This document shows, piece after piece, positions 1 through 9,860 of a stretch of DNA of 44,904 nt; position 1 is the first letter of the stretch, and each line of letters begins with the position of its first letter. The notes below the pieces were generated by a model, which saw nothing but the letters and a program-made list of their open reading frames with translations, was not told the DNA's origin and made no database searches. Origin of the DNA: Dehalococcoidia bacterium (GTDB taxonomy: Bacteria; Chloroflexota; Dehalococcoidia; UBA3495); NCBI GenBank assembly GCA_030753265.1, contig JASMCQ010000095.1, forward strand, positions 1 to 44,904. Direction: 5' to 3'. The translations under genes and the position numbers were made by a program.

Positions 1-1321
<1,321 letters not shown>

Positions 1322-1341
1322 TCCCTCTCCTTCTGGGACCT

Positions 1342-2211
1342 TCAGCTCATATACTTGCCCACGATGGGGGCCAGCTTCCGTTTGATCTCCTCCGGGACAC
1401 TATCCGGGGGGGTGATGATGGCGGTACTCAACGCCGACACACAGGGGCAGTCCCGCTCACCGGCTAGGACCGGCACGACCTTACGCAGCAGATCCTTCGA
1501 GGTGGCCACGTTCTGTAACAGGGTCTCTATGATCATCTCCGCCGTGACCGCTTCCTCGCTCTCCCGCCAGCAGTCGTAATCGGTGACCCAGGCCATGGTG
1601 GCGTAGCAAATCTCCGCCTCCCGGGCCAGCTTGGCCTCGGGGAGCGCCGTCATCCCGATAAGGCCGGCGCCCCAGGATCGATACATGAAAGACTCGGCTT
1701 TGGTGGAGAACGCGGGGCCTTCCATCACCACCATGGTCCCGCCGGAGTGGGCTTGGATCCCCATCTCCTGGGCGCTGTCGTGTATCACCTGCCTGGTGGC
1801 GGAGCAATACGGCTCGGCAACGGAGATGTGGACCACTATTCCCTGGTCGAAAAAAGTGCTTTCCCGCAACCGGGTGCGGTCGATCAACTGATCGGGCACC
1901 ACCAGGTCCAGGGGAGCAAACTCTTCCTTGAGGCTGCCCACCGCGCTGACCGAGATGATCCGCTCCACACCCAGGCTCTTCAGGGCGTAGATGTTGGCCC
2001 GCACCGGTATCTGGGTAGGGTTCAACCGGTGTCCACGGGCGTGCCGGGGGAGAAACGCCACCGGCACTCCCTCCAGCGATCCCAAGACGATGGCATCGCT
2101 GGGCTTCCCGAAGGGCGTGTCCAGTTCGACAGACACGACACCGGTCAGCCCCTCCATCTGGTAGAGGCCGCTGCCGCCGATGACGCCTATACTTGCTTCT
2201 TTCTTGGTCAT
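1342..2211 (-). CDS. mtnP: S-methyl-5'-thioadenosine phosphorylase
   Basis: Cleaves methylthioadenosine with phosphate to adenine and methylthioribose-1-phosphate, the first step of methionine salvage. The 289-residue length suits the family. GGSGLY is at 12-17, the phosphate-binding RHARGH block follows, and the C-terminal half holds MEGPAFSTKAESFMYR, IGMTALPEAKLAREAE and VTDYDCW. The Asp residues of this last motif are typical of adenine-preferring (MTAP) members rather than guanosine/inosine phosphorylases. It begins 37 bases after the stop of mtnA, whose product uses the methylthioribose-1-phosphate made here. Both are probably controlled by the SAM riboswitch upstream of mtnA. Confidence 0.94.
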   Translation of the reverse strand: MTKKEASIGVIGGSGLYQMEGLTGVVSVELDTPFGKPSDAIVLGSLEGVPVAFLPRHARGHRLNPTQIPVRANIYALKSLGVERIISVSAVGSLKEEFAPLDLVVPDQLIDRTRLRESTFFDQGIVVHISVAEPYCSATRQVIHDSAQEMGIQAHSGGTMVVMEGPAFSTKAESFMYRSWGAGLIGMTALPEAKLAREAEICYATMAWVTDYDCWRESEEAVTAEMIIETLLQNVATSKDLLRKVVPVLAGERDCPCVSALSTAIITPPDSVPEEIKRKLAPIVGKYMS

Positions 2212-2248
2212 TACATATTACTCGGTCGATGCGCTGGGCCGGCGCGGG

Positions 2249-3289
2249 TTACCCCGCATGACCACCGCCCGCCGCCTCCAAAAGGCTCTCCAGGAAGGGG
2301 GGCCGGGCCACACCAAACTCGGTGATTATCGCGCTCACGTAGCCGTGGGGCGTTACGTCGAAAGCCGGGTTGATGACCGCGACCCCCGGAGGAGTGGTAG
2401 CCACGCCCTGCACGTGAGTGACCTCCTCGCTGGGCCGCTCCTCGATCTGAATCTCCTTGCCGGTTGCGAGGCTCAGGTCGACGGTGCTCGTTGGGGCCGC
2501 AACGTAGAACGGGATGCCGTTCTCCTTGGCCAACACGGCCAGGGAGTAGGTGCCGATCTTGTTGGCCGTGTCCCCATTGGCGGCGATCCGGTCGGCGCCG
2601 GTGATAACGCAGCCGATCCGGCCTTGATTCATCAGCATTCCGGCGGCCGAGTCCACGATCAGGGTCGCCGGAATTCCCAGCTGCTGGAACTCCCAGGCCG
2701 TCAGCCGTGCCCCCTGGAGAAAGGGACGGGTCTCGGTGTTGAACACCTGAAACCGCTTGCCCGCTTCCCAGCCGGCCCGGATCACCCCAAGGGCGGTGCC
2801 GAACCCCGCGGTAGCCAGAGCGCCGGCGTTGCAGTGGGTCAGGACGGAGCCCCCGTCCGGGATCAACTCTTTGCCGTGGCAGCCCATCCGGCGGTTGATG
2901 GCCTCGTCCTCCTCCTGCATCCGCTGAGCTTCGGCCAGCAGGCGGGCACTCGGATCGCCGGATTCGGACTCGGCCACCCGCAGCATCCGGTGGACCGCCC
3001 ATTGCAGGTTGACGGCGGTGGGGCGAGCGGAAATGATTTCGTCGGCCGCCTCCCGGAGTTTCTCCAGGAAGTCTTGCTCCCCGGCGGCGGCGATCTGGCG
3101 AGCTGCCAAGGCGACGGCATAAGCCGCCGTCACTCCGATGGCCGGCGCGCCGCGCACCTGCATCTGCCGGATGGCTTCGACAGCCTCCTGGTAACGGCGC
3201 ACCTCCAGGGTGATCCGTTCCAATGGGAGTCTTGTCTGGTCCAAGAGGGCCAGGTTACCGCCGATCCACTGGACCGGCCTGATTTCCAT
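2249..3289 (-). CDS. mtnA: S-methyl-5-thioribose-1-phosphate isomerase
   Basis: Converts methylthioribose-1-phosphate to methylthioribulose-1-phosphate, the second step of methionine salvage. The 346-residue protein has the family blocks [31 protein letters not shown] (with the conserved catalytic Cys) and [19 protein letters not shown] (with the conserved catalytic Asp). The frame is open further upstream, but that stretch overlaps the riboswitch and terminator. I therefore take the ATG at 3289 (MEIRPVQW), which has GGGAGAG just upstream. It is the first gene of the salvage/SAM-recycling operon. Its leader carries an S-box aptamer and an intrinsic terminator, so high SAM should stop transcription before this gene. 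Confidence 0.95.
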   Translation of the reverse strand: MEIRPVQWIGGNLALLDQTRLPLERITLEVRRYQEAVEAIRQMQVRGAPAIGVTAAYAVALAARQIAAAGEQDFLEKLREAADEIISARPTAVNLQWAVHRMLRVAESESGDPSARLLAEAQRMQEEDEAINRRMGCHGKELIPDGGSVLTHCNAGALATAGFGTALGVIRAGWEAGKRFQVFNTETRPFLQGARLTAWEFQQLGIPATLIVDSAAGMLMNQGRIGCVITGADRIAANGDTANKIGTYSLAVLAKENGIPFYVAAPTSTVDLSLATGKEIQIEERPSEEVTHVQGVATTPPGVAVINPAFDVTPHGYVSAIITEFGVARPPFLESLLEAAGGGHAG

Positions 3290-3327
3290 CAACGGTCTCT
3301 CCCCCAGGCCGGCCAGTTCCGCCCACC

Positions 3328-3355
3328 AAAAAAAGCTTCTCATAGGAGAGAAGCT
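3328..3355 (-). terminator. Intrinsic terminator of the SAM riboswitch
   Basis: On the minus strand an 8-bp stem (AGCTTCTC / GAGAAGCT) with a 6-base loop is followed directly by seven T. It lies between the S-box aptamer and the mtnA start, where an S-box expression platform is expected. This indicates control by premature termination rather than by hiding the ribosome site. Confidence 0.88.
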
Positions 3356-3371
3356 CAAGTTTATCCCAAGC

Positions 3372-3509
3372 CCCCTCATCTCTCGTCCTTCCAGCACTCG
3401 CTGGAAGGACGCCGGAATTAGCACCGTATCTTGCCCGGGATCGTGTCTCGGGCAAGGACCGGTTGCCAGGCTTCTTCGGGCCGTCCCCTCTGCCGTTCTG
3501 GATAAAGGG
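3372..3509 (-). ncRNA. SAM-I (S-box) riboswitch aptamer
   Basis: The minus strand shows the S-box conserved core in order: TTTATCCAGA, GAGGGGACGGCCCGAAGAAG, CCTGGCAACC and GGTGCTAATTCC. The P3 arm is closed by CTTGCCCG/CGGGCAAG. The P4 arm has a perfect 11-bp stem (GTCCTTCCAGC / GCTGGAAGGAC). P1 forms between CCCTTTATC and GATGAGGGG. A terminator hairpin follows 17 bases downstream and then mtnA. S-box RNAs bind S-adenosylmethionine, which fits an operon of methylthioadenosine salvage and adenosylhomocysteine hydrolysis. Confidence 0.93.
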
Positions 3510-3542
3510 TTTTATTGCGCTATTCGATTGTTAACAGGAATT

Positions 3543-3571
3543 ATGGTACTAAGGGCGGGCTATCATGTCAA
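3543..3571 (-). promoter_or_regulatory. Promoter of the mtnA operon
   Basis: A perfect -35 box TTGACA and a -10 box TACCAT are separated by 17 bases on the minus strand. Transcription would start near 3536, about 27 bases before the first paired base of the SAM-I aptamer, which is a sensible leader geometry. Confidence 0.7.
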
Positions 3572-3806
3572 GGATTTGCGGTTGCGCCACGAGCCCGTGG
3601 GAGGGGCGATGGCATTAGCCAAGGGCTTGAGCCGCCTGCCTCCGGTTGACAGGGCTTCGCGGGTCACAACATAATAGGCCTTGCCTGCCGCAAGGACCGT
3701 TGAACTGCCCCCGCATACGACCCGCAATGAGAAGTTCAGAGTTAGCATATTCCATGCCCTGTTCAGTGGTATTCGGCATTACGGCCGGGCTGCTGGTTAG
3801 CGGGTG

Positions 3807-5189
3807 ATGGATATCTCCGAACCCTCTCTCCCGGGGCAAGAATTGGGCCTGTTTACCGACCTGTATGAGCTGACCATGGCCCAGGCCTACTTCAGCCAGG
3901 GCATGTTCGCCCCGGCCACCTTCAGCTTGTCCATCCGCAGATACCCTCACCGCCGGGCCTATTTCGTTGCCGCGGGCCTGCAAGACGTGCTGGACTACCT
4001 GTCCGGCCTACATTTCAGCGGCGCCGGCCTGGACTACCTTCGCTCGACAGGCATCTTCACGGAAGAGTTCCTGGATTATCTCGGCGGCCTCCGCTTCACC
4101 GGCAGCGTCCGGGCCATCCCCGAAGGCCGGCTCTTTTTCACCGACGAGCCGCCCATCGAAGTGACAGCGCCTATAATAGAAGCCCAACTGGCCGAGACTT
4201 TCATCCTCAACCAGATCAACCTTCAAACGCTGCTGGCAACCAAGGCCTCCCGATGCGTCTGGGCGGCCCAGGGCCGCATTCTGAGCGATTTCGCCACCCG
4301 CCGCACGCAAGGAACGGACGCGGCCATGAAGATGGCGCGCTCTAGCTACATCGCAGGGTTCCAATCCACCAGCAATGTCCTGGCGGCCCAACGGTACGGC
4401 ATACCCCCGGCCGGGACCATGGCTCACTCCTTCATATCCTGCTTCACTTTGGAGACCGACGCATTCCGCGCTTATGCCTCCACATTCCCCGACCGCAGCA
4501 TTTTCTTGCTGGATACCTACGACACTATCGAGGGGGCACACAGAGCTGTGGAGGTGGCCAAGGAAATGGAGGCGGCGGGCCACCGGCTTCTGGCGGTCCG
4601 GTTGGACTCGGGGGACTTCGACTCGCTGAGCCGGAGCGTGCGGCGGATTCTGGACGACGCCGGGCTGGACTACGTCAGAATCCTGGCCAGCGGGGGCCTG
4701 GACGAATATGAGCTGGACGCTCTGGTGCGGGCCGGGGCGCCGATCGACACGTTCGGGGTGGGTACCAAGGCGGGGGTTTCGGCGGATGCCCCCTGGACGG
4801 ACATAGCCTACAAACTGGTGTCCTACGACCAGCGGCCGGTGATGAAGCTCAGCACGGACAAGGTCTCGTTGCCCGGCGCCAAACAGGTCTTCCGGTTCCG
4901 GGATGGCGCCGGGCAGCTCGATCGGGACATCATCGGGTTGCACGACGAGAGTATCCCCGGCGGGACCCCTCTGCTGACCCAAGTAATGGCAGAGGGCCGC
5001 CGCACCGGCCCCGACCCGGCGTTGGCGGAGATTCGGGAGCGGTTCTCCAAAGACTTTCGCGGCCTTGGCGATCGGTTCAAAGAGCTTGTCGAGCCGCCCC
5101 GTTACCCGGTGTCCATCAGTCCTCGGCTGGAGCAGCTCGCCGCCCGGGTGCGGGAGGAGATTATTGCCGCCCACCCGCTGGCGAGGTAG
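3807..5189 (+). CDS. pncB: Nicotinate phosphoribosyltransferase
   Basis: Makes nicotinate mononucleotide from nicotinate and PRPP for NAD salvage. The roughly 460-residue protein has the family N-terminus GLFTDLYELTMAQAYF, the central GTMAHSF and LLDTYDT blocks, and the C-terminal VGTKAGVSADAP stretch that helps bind substrate phosphate. The start could be the GTG at 3804 or the adjacent ATG at 3807; no strong ribosome site separates them, and I chose the ATG. It is divergent from the riboswitch-controlled operon, with about 235 bases between the two promoter regions, and is followed 60 bases later by an MmgE/PrpD gene. A neighbour-specific role is not evident. Confidence 0.93.
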   Translation: MDISEPSLPGQELGLFTDLYELTMAQAYFSQGMFAPATFSLSIRRYPHRRAYFVAAGLQDVLDYLSGLHFSGAGLDYLRSTGIFTEEFLDYLGGLRFTGSVRAIPEGRLFFTDEPPIEVTAPIIEAQLAETFILNQINLQTLLATKASRCVWAAQGRILSDFATRRTQGTDAAMKMARSSYIAGFQSTSNVLAAQRYGIPPAGTMAHSFISCFTLETDAFRAYASTFPDRSIFLLDTYDTIEGAHRAVEVAKEMEAAGHRLLAVRLDSGDFDSLSRSVRRILDDAGLDYVRILASGGLDEYELDALVRAGAPIDTFGVGTKAGVSADAPWTDIAYKLVSYDQRPVMKLSTDKVSLPGAKQVFRFRDGAGQLDRDIIGLHDESIPGGTPLLTQVMAEGRRTGPDPALAEIRERFSKDFRGLGDRFKELVEPPRYPVSISPRLEQLAARVREEIIAAHPLAR

Positions 5190-5249
5190 GGACGCTGGGG
5201 AACCTTTCAGAAAAAACCAGAGCTTGAGGTGCAGACTTTGGGAGGTGTT

Positions 5250-6617
5250 ATGTCAATTACCGAAGAGCTGGCGCACCTGATCTCCGTGGCGGAGTTCAGT
5301 TCACTTCCCCCGGAGGCCGTGGAAGCCGCCAAGGTCGTTATCCTGGACGGCCTGGCGGTGACCCTGGCCGGCTCTACCGAGCCGGCGGCCCGGATAGTGG
5401 CTGAATACACCCGGGAGATGGGCGGGGCTCCCCACTGCACGGTCTTCGGCCAAGGCCTCAAAACCTCGCCGGTGATGGCGGCTTTCGCCAACGGCGTGGC
5501 GGGGCACGTATTGGACTACGAGGTCATGTGGTACCCGCCGACCCATGCCACTTCCCCCACCCTTCCCGGCATCCTGGCCCTGGCCGAGAAACACCAGGCA
5601 TCCGGCCGGGATATCATCACGGCCCTGGTAACGGGATTCGAGGTGCAAGGGCGCATCCGGGTAGCGTCCGCCGGTGTCGAGCCCCGGGGATTCCATCCGC
5701 CGGGACTGGTGGGGGTGATGGGCAGCGCCGCCGCCGGGGCGGTCATGTTGCGTCTAACCCCGGAACAGACCCGCATGGCCCTCGGTCTCGCCGCCTCCCG
5801 GGCCGGGACCGTATCCGCCAACACCGGCACCATGACCAAGTCCACCCACTGCGGCAACGCCGGCAGGATGGGGCTGGAGGCGGCCTTGTTGGCCGCCAAG
5901 GGGTTCACCGCCAACCCGGACGTGTTCGAGCACCGCAACGGCTACGTCGCCGTGCTGTTCGGAGAGGGCTTCGATTTGCCGGCGGTGACCCGAGACTTCG
6001 GCAACCCCTATCGCATGGTGGACCCCGGAATCGCCATCAAAAAGCACCCCAGCCAGTACGGCACCCACCGGGGCATAGACGCCGCCCTGGAGCTTCGCCA
6101 AACCCACGGCATCGACCCGGCCAAGATTCGGTCGGTGCATATCGAGACCCCGGTGATGCAGTACGTCGACCGTCCATCGCCCAGCACCGGGCTGGACGGG
6201 AAGTTCAGCTTCCAATACACGGTGGCGTCGGCTCTATGGGACGGCCAGATTACCATGGATACTTTCACCGAGCGAATGCTGCACCGGCCCGGGCCGCAAT
6301 CTTTGCTCGCCAAAACCCGTCTTACGATGGACCCAAACATCCCGACGGATTTCGACCAGATGTGGATTATCGTCACGGTCGTGACCGAAGACGGCGCCGA
6401 GTACTCCGTGAGGTGTGACCGGCCCCGGGGAATCTGGGGTAACCCGCTCAGCCGGGAGGAACGGCTGGCCAAGGTGCGCCAGTGCGCCGCGCGGGTCCTC
6501 AGCGAAGACGGGATCGAGGAGATGATAGACAGCGTGGAAGACCTGGACGACGCCATCGGCCAGGATGTTTTGGAACTGGCGGGGCTGCTGAGCCGCGCCC
6601 CATCCTCCTCCACTTGA
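5250..6617 (+). CDS. MmgE/PrpD family protein
   Basis: A 455-residue member of the MmgE/PrpD family, which includes 2-methylcitrate dehydratase, cis-aconitate decarboxylase and many untested relatives. Evidence is full length plus family-typical stretches: an N-terminal helical region with VVILDGLAVTLAGS, the FANGVAGHVLDYE block near residue 80, LGLAASRAGT, NAGRMGLEAALLAAKGFTA, and the C-terminal domain with IHIETP-like VHIETPVMQYVDRPSP. The ATG at 5250 has GGGAGG just upstream. It sits between pncB and two acyl-CoA dehydrogenases. The substrate cannot be assigned; a hydroxy- or tricarboxylic-acid dehydratase is likeliest. No prpB or prpC homologue is adjacent, so a methylcitrate cycle is not supported. 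Confidence 0.88.
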   Translation: MSITEELAHLISVAEFSSLPPEAVEAAKVVILDGLAVTLAGSTEPAARIVAEYTREMGGAPHCTVFGQGLKTSPVMAAFANGVAGHVLDYEVMWYPPTHATSPTLPGILALAEKHQASGRDIITALVTGFEVQGRIRVASAGVEPRGFHPPGLVGVMGSAAAGAVMLRLTPEQTRMALGLAASRAGTVSANTGTMTKSTHCGNAGRMGLEAALLAAKGFTANPDVFEHRNGYVAVLFGEGFDLPAVTRDFGNPYRMVDPGIAIKKHPSQYGTHRGIDAALELRQTHGIDPAKIRSVHIETPVMQYVDRPSPSTGLDGKFSFQYTVASALWDGQITMDTFTERMLHRPGPQSLLAKTRLTMDPNIPTDFDQMWIIVTVVTEDGAEYSVRCDRPRGIWGNPLSREERLAKVRQCAARVLSEDGIEEMIDSVEDLDDAIGQDVLELAGLLSRAPSSST

Positions 6618-6874
6618 CACCAGGCATCCGGCGAAGCAAAATGGCAGGTGCGGGAGCCACTGCGGTACCGAGGGGCTGCCTGGGTCCAAAATATCCACCG
6701 CTCCTCCTCCGGCGCCTGCCAATCGAAAGGCTCACCAGCAAGACATCACCCTCATTCATCCGCCGCGGGCGAATCCATCCCACGGAGCACGGGTTTCAGA
6801 GGGGGCGTTGGGCTTGCCGCCAGGCCGGGACGCCCTGCCGTTCCGCAGACAAGCGAAGCTATAAGAGGTACGCC

Positions 6875-8077
6875 ATGGACTTTGGATTCGCAACAAAACA
6901 GGAAGACCTTCGCCAGGATGTGCGCCAGTTCATCAAGGAGAACGTTACCCCGGAAGTGCTGTCGGAAATAGAAGACACCCTGGAAGGGGGCCGAGGGCCC
7001 AACCTCCGGGCGCTGCAGAAGAAGGCCGCGGACCGGGGTTGGATGGGCATCAGCTGGCCCAAGGAGTACGGCGGCCAGGGTGGCAGCCGTTTGGACCAGT
7101 ACATCGTCGAAGAGGAGTTCGCCCGGGTCGGGGTAACCATGGGCAGCGCCGGTAGCGGTGCTCCGGCGATCCTGGCGGCGGGCACCGAGGAGCAGAAGAA
7201 ATACTTCCTTCCCGGCCTCATCAACGGGGAGATCACCTTTGCCCTGGGGTTTACCGAGCCTCAGGCGGGCGCCGACCTGGCGGGCCTTCAATGCCGGGCG
7301 GTGAAGGATGGCGACGATTACGTAATCAACGGCCAGAAGATGTACACTTCCTCGGCTCACTATGCCACCCACGTCTATCTGATGTGCCGCACCGACCCGG
7401 ACGCCCCCAGGCACCGGGGCATCTCCATCTTCCTGGTGCCCATGGATACCCCGGGCATCACCGTGCGTCCGCTCTGGACCATTCAGAGCGATCCCCCCGC
7501 ACCCACCGGCACAACCTACGGCAACAAGCGGACCAACGAGACCTTCTACGAAGACGTGCGGGTCCCCGCGTCGGCTTTGCTGGGCGAGGAGAACCGGGGA
7601 TGGTACGTTGGCGCCATGGGTTTGAACCTGGACCGAGTGGGCGCCAACCGGTATCTGATTTCGGTGCGCCGAGACGAGGACATCATCAACTGGGTCAAGG
7701 AGAACAAGATGGACGGCCATTCCTTGACCGAAGACCCGGCGGTCAGGGACAAGCTGGCGGAGCTGTGGATCGAAGCCCAGGTCTGCCGCCTGATGACCAT
7801 GCGCAGCATGTCCATCGTGGAGCATGGCGGGCACTTCACCTACGAGGGCTCGGCGGAAAAGGTGTGGGCGCCGGAGCACGGAGTCAAGACCACCGAGGCC
7901 ATCAGCCAGATTCTTGGGCCCTACGCCCAGCTTTTGAGCAGCTCCGAGGACAACATCGAGGACGGACTGTTCGCCCACAACCTCATGGGCGCCTTCGAGT
8001 CGGGGATAAACCACGGCAGCGTCCAGGTCATGCGCGACCAGGTGGCACGCCGGGGCCTCGGCATGCCTCGGGGATAA
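6875..8077 (+). CDS. Acyl-CoA dehydrogenase family protein
   Basis: A 400-residue flavoprotein of the acyl-CoA dehydrogenase family, expected to form an alpha,beta double bond in a CoA thioester and pass electrons to ETF. The N-terminal helical domain (MDFGFATKQEDLRQDVRQF), the FAD-contact block ITFALGFTEPQAGADLA, NGQKMYTSSAHYATHVYL and the C-terminal RDQVARRGLGMPRG are typical. The start has AGAGG upstream; the frame is open further back, but that stretch lacks family sequence. Where many members have a catalytic Glu in a YEGT-like motif, this one reads INHGSVQVMRD, so the base is missing or elsewhere. It is followed 96 bases later by a second family member, and the pair may form a heteromeric enzyme, as known for some steroid-degrading FadE pairs. 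Confidence 0.9.
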   Translation: MDFGFATKQEDLRQDVRQFIKENVTPEVLSEIEDTLEGGRGPNLRALQKKAADRGWMGISWPKEYGGQGGSRLDQYIVEEEFARVGVTMGSAGSGAPAILAAGTEEQKKYFLPGLINGEITFALGFTEPQAGADLAGLQCRAVKDGDDYVINGQKMYTSSAHYATHVYLMCRTDPDAPRHRGISIFLVPMDTPGITVRPLWTIQSDPPAPTGTTYGNKRTNETFYEDVRVPASALLGEENRGWYVGAMGLNLDRVGANRYLISVRRDEDIINWVKENKMDGHSLTEDPAVRDKLAELWIEAQVCRLMTMRSMSIVEHGGHFTYEGSAEKVWAPEHGVKTTEAISQILGPYAQLLSSSEDNIEDGLFAHNLMGAFESGINHGSVQVMRDQVARRGLGMPRG

Positions 8078-8173
8078 CAAACCGGCTGATTCCCTTCCCA
8101 ACAAAACGCGGCCAATCCCCCCCCTCGCCACCTTCAGGAAATGGAGACGAGGGGGGATTCTAAGGGGAACACC

Positions 8174-9349
8174 ATGGACTTGGTGCTAAACGAAGAAGAA
8201 CAGATGGTGAAAAACCTGGCCAGGGAATTCCTGGAGGGAGAGTGTTCGCCCAACCTGGCCCGGGAAATGGAGAAGGATGACCTGGGCTACCCTCCCGAGC
8301 TGATGAAGAAGATGACCGACTTGGGCTGGTTTGGCATGGCCCTCCCGGAGAGTTACGGCGGCCAGGGGCTGCCCCTAACCTACTTGGGTCTCATCCTGGA
8401 GGAAATCGGCCGGTCCCTCGCTCCCATCCCATTGCACAGCACCAGCGTCCCCGCTCTGACCATCGCCAGGGAAGGAACCGAAGAGCAGCGGCAGGCGACC
8501 CTCCCGGCGGTGTGCCGGGGAGAGATGGTCATGACCTGGGCGTTCCAGGAGCGGGACCCCCGCTTGACACCCGAGGCCGTCAAGGCTGAAGCGGCCGTCG
8601 ATGGGGACAGCTTCGTCCTCAGCGGGACCAAGATGTTCGTGGACAACTTCAATGCCGCCGAGAAGTGTCTGGTGGCGTGCCGTACCGCCAAGGGATCCTC
8701 CGGCAGCAAGGGCATCTCATTGCTCCTAGTGGATACCAACAGCCCCGGTATATGTCACACCCTGTTCACCACCCTGGCGAAGGATAAGCAAAGCCGGGTC
8801 ACCTTTGACAAAGTGAGGGTGCCCAAGGCGAACCTGGTGGGCGAGCTAAACCAGGGCTGGCCCATCGCCGAGCGGATGCTGGAAGAGGCCACGGTTTTGC
8901 TCTGCTGCCAGATCGTGGGCGCCACCAGAAAAGACGCCGAAATGGCCATCGAGTACGCCAAGGGCCGCGTGGCCTTCGGCCGGCCCATCGGCTCCTTCCA
9001 GTCCATCCAACATCTGTGTGCCGACATGATCATCTGGGTCGATGGAGGCCACCTCCTGACCTATGAGGCCCTCTGGAAGATGGACCAGGGGATGCCGGCC
9101 GGTGTCGAGGTATCCCAGGCCAAGGCCTTCTGTAACGAAAAGTGCCTGGCCGTGGTGCGGTCCTCCCAGTCGATCCACGGGGGCATCGGATTCATGATGG
9201 AGTTCGACCTCCACCTGTGGTACCGGCGGGTCACGGCCTGGACCATGCGGCTGGGCACCACCTTCGAGCATCGGGCCAAGGTAGCCCGGGCGCTTTTGGA
9301 CCAGCCGGGCCGAGTCCGGCTAGGGGTGCCCGTGGCCCCGGTACCCTGA
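8174..9349 (+). CDS. Acyl-CoA dehydrogenase family protein (second of a pair)
   Basis: A 391-residue acyl-CoA dehydrogenase-type protein starting MDLVLNEEEQMVKNLAREF. AAGGGGAA precedes the chosen ATG. Recognisable blocks are LGWFGMALPESYGGQGLPL, VTFDKVRVPKANLVGELNQGW, the C-terminal AFGRPIGSFQSIQHLCADM and IHGGIGFMMEFDLHLWYRR. The FAD-contact region (MTWAFQERDPRLTPEAV) is more divergent than usual, and the YEGT position reads MRLGTTFEHR with no Glu. Paired with the preceding gene in the same orientation, it resembles two-gene acyl-CoA dehydrogenases in which one subunit is degenerate. The substrate is unknown. Confidence 0.88.
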   Translation: MDLVLNEEEQMVKNLAREFLEGECSPNLAREMEKDDLGYPPELMKKMTDLGWFGMALPESYGGQGLPLTYLGLILEEIGRSLAPIPLHSTSVPALTIAREGTEEQRQATLPAVCRGEMVMTWAFQERDPRLTPEAVKAEAAVDGDSFVLSGTKMFVDNFNAAEKCLVACRTAKGSSGSKGISLLLVDTNSPGICHTLFTTLAKDKQSRVTFDKVRVPKANLVGELNQGWPIAERMLEEATVLLCCQIVGATRKDAEMAIEYAKGRVAFGRPIGSFQSIQHLCADMIIWVDGGHLLTYEALWKMDQGMPAGVEVSQAKAFCNEKCLAVVRSSQSIHGGIGFMMEFDLHLWYRRVTAWTMRLGTTFEHRAKVARALLDQPGRVRLGVPVAPVP

Positions 9350-9390
9350 GCACCCTCCTCAGGGCGAATTTCACCATTGGAGAATGATCG

Positions 9391-9588
9391 ATGGCCAAAG
9401 ACCCAGTTTGCGGAAAAGAGATTGACGAGGCCCAGGCGCGGGCCCAGACGGGCCAAACCCAGTTTGGCGCGGCCGAGGTGGACCCAAACCAAGGCACTCG
9501 AAGGTTCCACGACGGGAAGTGGTACTACTTCTGCGGCCTGGAGTGCCGTAGCAAGTTCATGGCCGACCCCTCGACCTACCTGGAGTAG
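9391..9588 (+). CDS. YHS-domain protein
   Basis: A 65-residue protein with one YHS domain: AKDPVCGKEID at the N-terminus and FHDGKWYYFCGLECRSKFMADPSTYLE at the C-terminus. YHS domains bind metals, with the Cys pairs as likely ligands (CGKE and FCGLEC here), and occur in copper-handling and monooxygenase proteins. GGAGAATGATCG precedes the ATG. It lies 41 bases after the acyl-CoA dehydrogenase pair and may be co-transcribed. Its partner is not evident. Confidence 0.85.
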   Translation: MAKDPVCGKEIDEAQARAQTGQTQFGAAEVDPNQGTRRFHDGKWYYFCGLECRSKFMADPSTYLE

Positions 9589-9600
9589 CCGGGAGTCGGT

Positions 9601-9820
9601 GTAGGGGCGAAATATATTGCGCCCCTACCTCACGGTACCCGCCCAAGTTGGTTCAAGAGAGATGTCTGGCAAATTAGCATCAGGATGAACGTCGGTGTAG
9701 GGGCGAAATATATTGCGCCCCTGCGTCACGGTACCCACCCAAGCTGGTTCAAGAGAGGTGTTCGGCGATCTAGCGTCAGGATGAATGTCGGTGTAGGGGC
9801 GCAATATATTGCGCCCCTAC
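9601..9820. repeat. Three GTAGGGGC palindromes in a 96-bp tandem array
   Basis: A 28-bp palindrome starting GTAGGGGCG, with an AATATATT centre and ending GCGCCCCTAC, occurs at 9601-9628, 9697-9724 and 9793-9820. The spacing is exactly 96 bp each time. The sequence between copies is also repeated (CACGGTACCC, GGTTCAAGAGAG, CAGGATGAA), so this is a tandem array of about 2.3 units. It fills the space between the YHS gene and the convergent hyuB gene. Each palindrome could act as a bidirectional RNA hairpin or terminator. The same GTAGGGGC ends recur at 17656 and 18035. Confidence 0.9.
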
Positions 9821-9860
9821 GTCACGGTATCCGCCCGGCCTCGCGCCTTCGCAACAGGCC

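Noticed and set aside
2180..3421. Long plus-strand frame opposite mtnA
   Set aside because: Antisense to a gene with full mtnA motifs; the product is low in complexity and matches no family I know.
9601..9820. CRISPR array
   Set aside because: The repeats are palindromes with near-identical 68-base spacers and only three copies; CRISPR spacers would be unrelated and shorter, and no cas genes are present.
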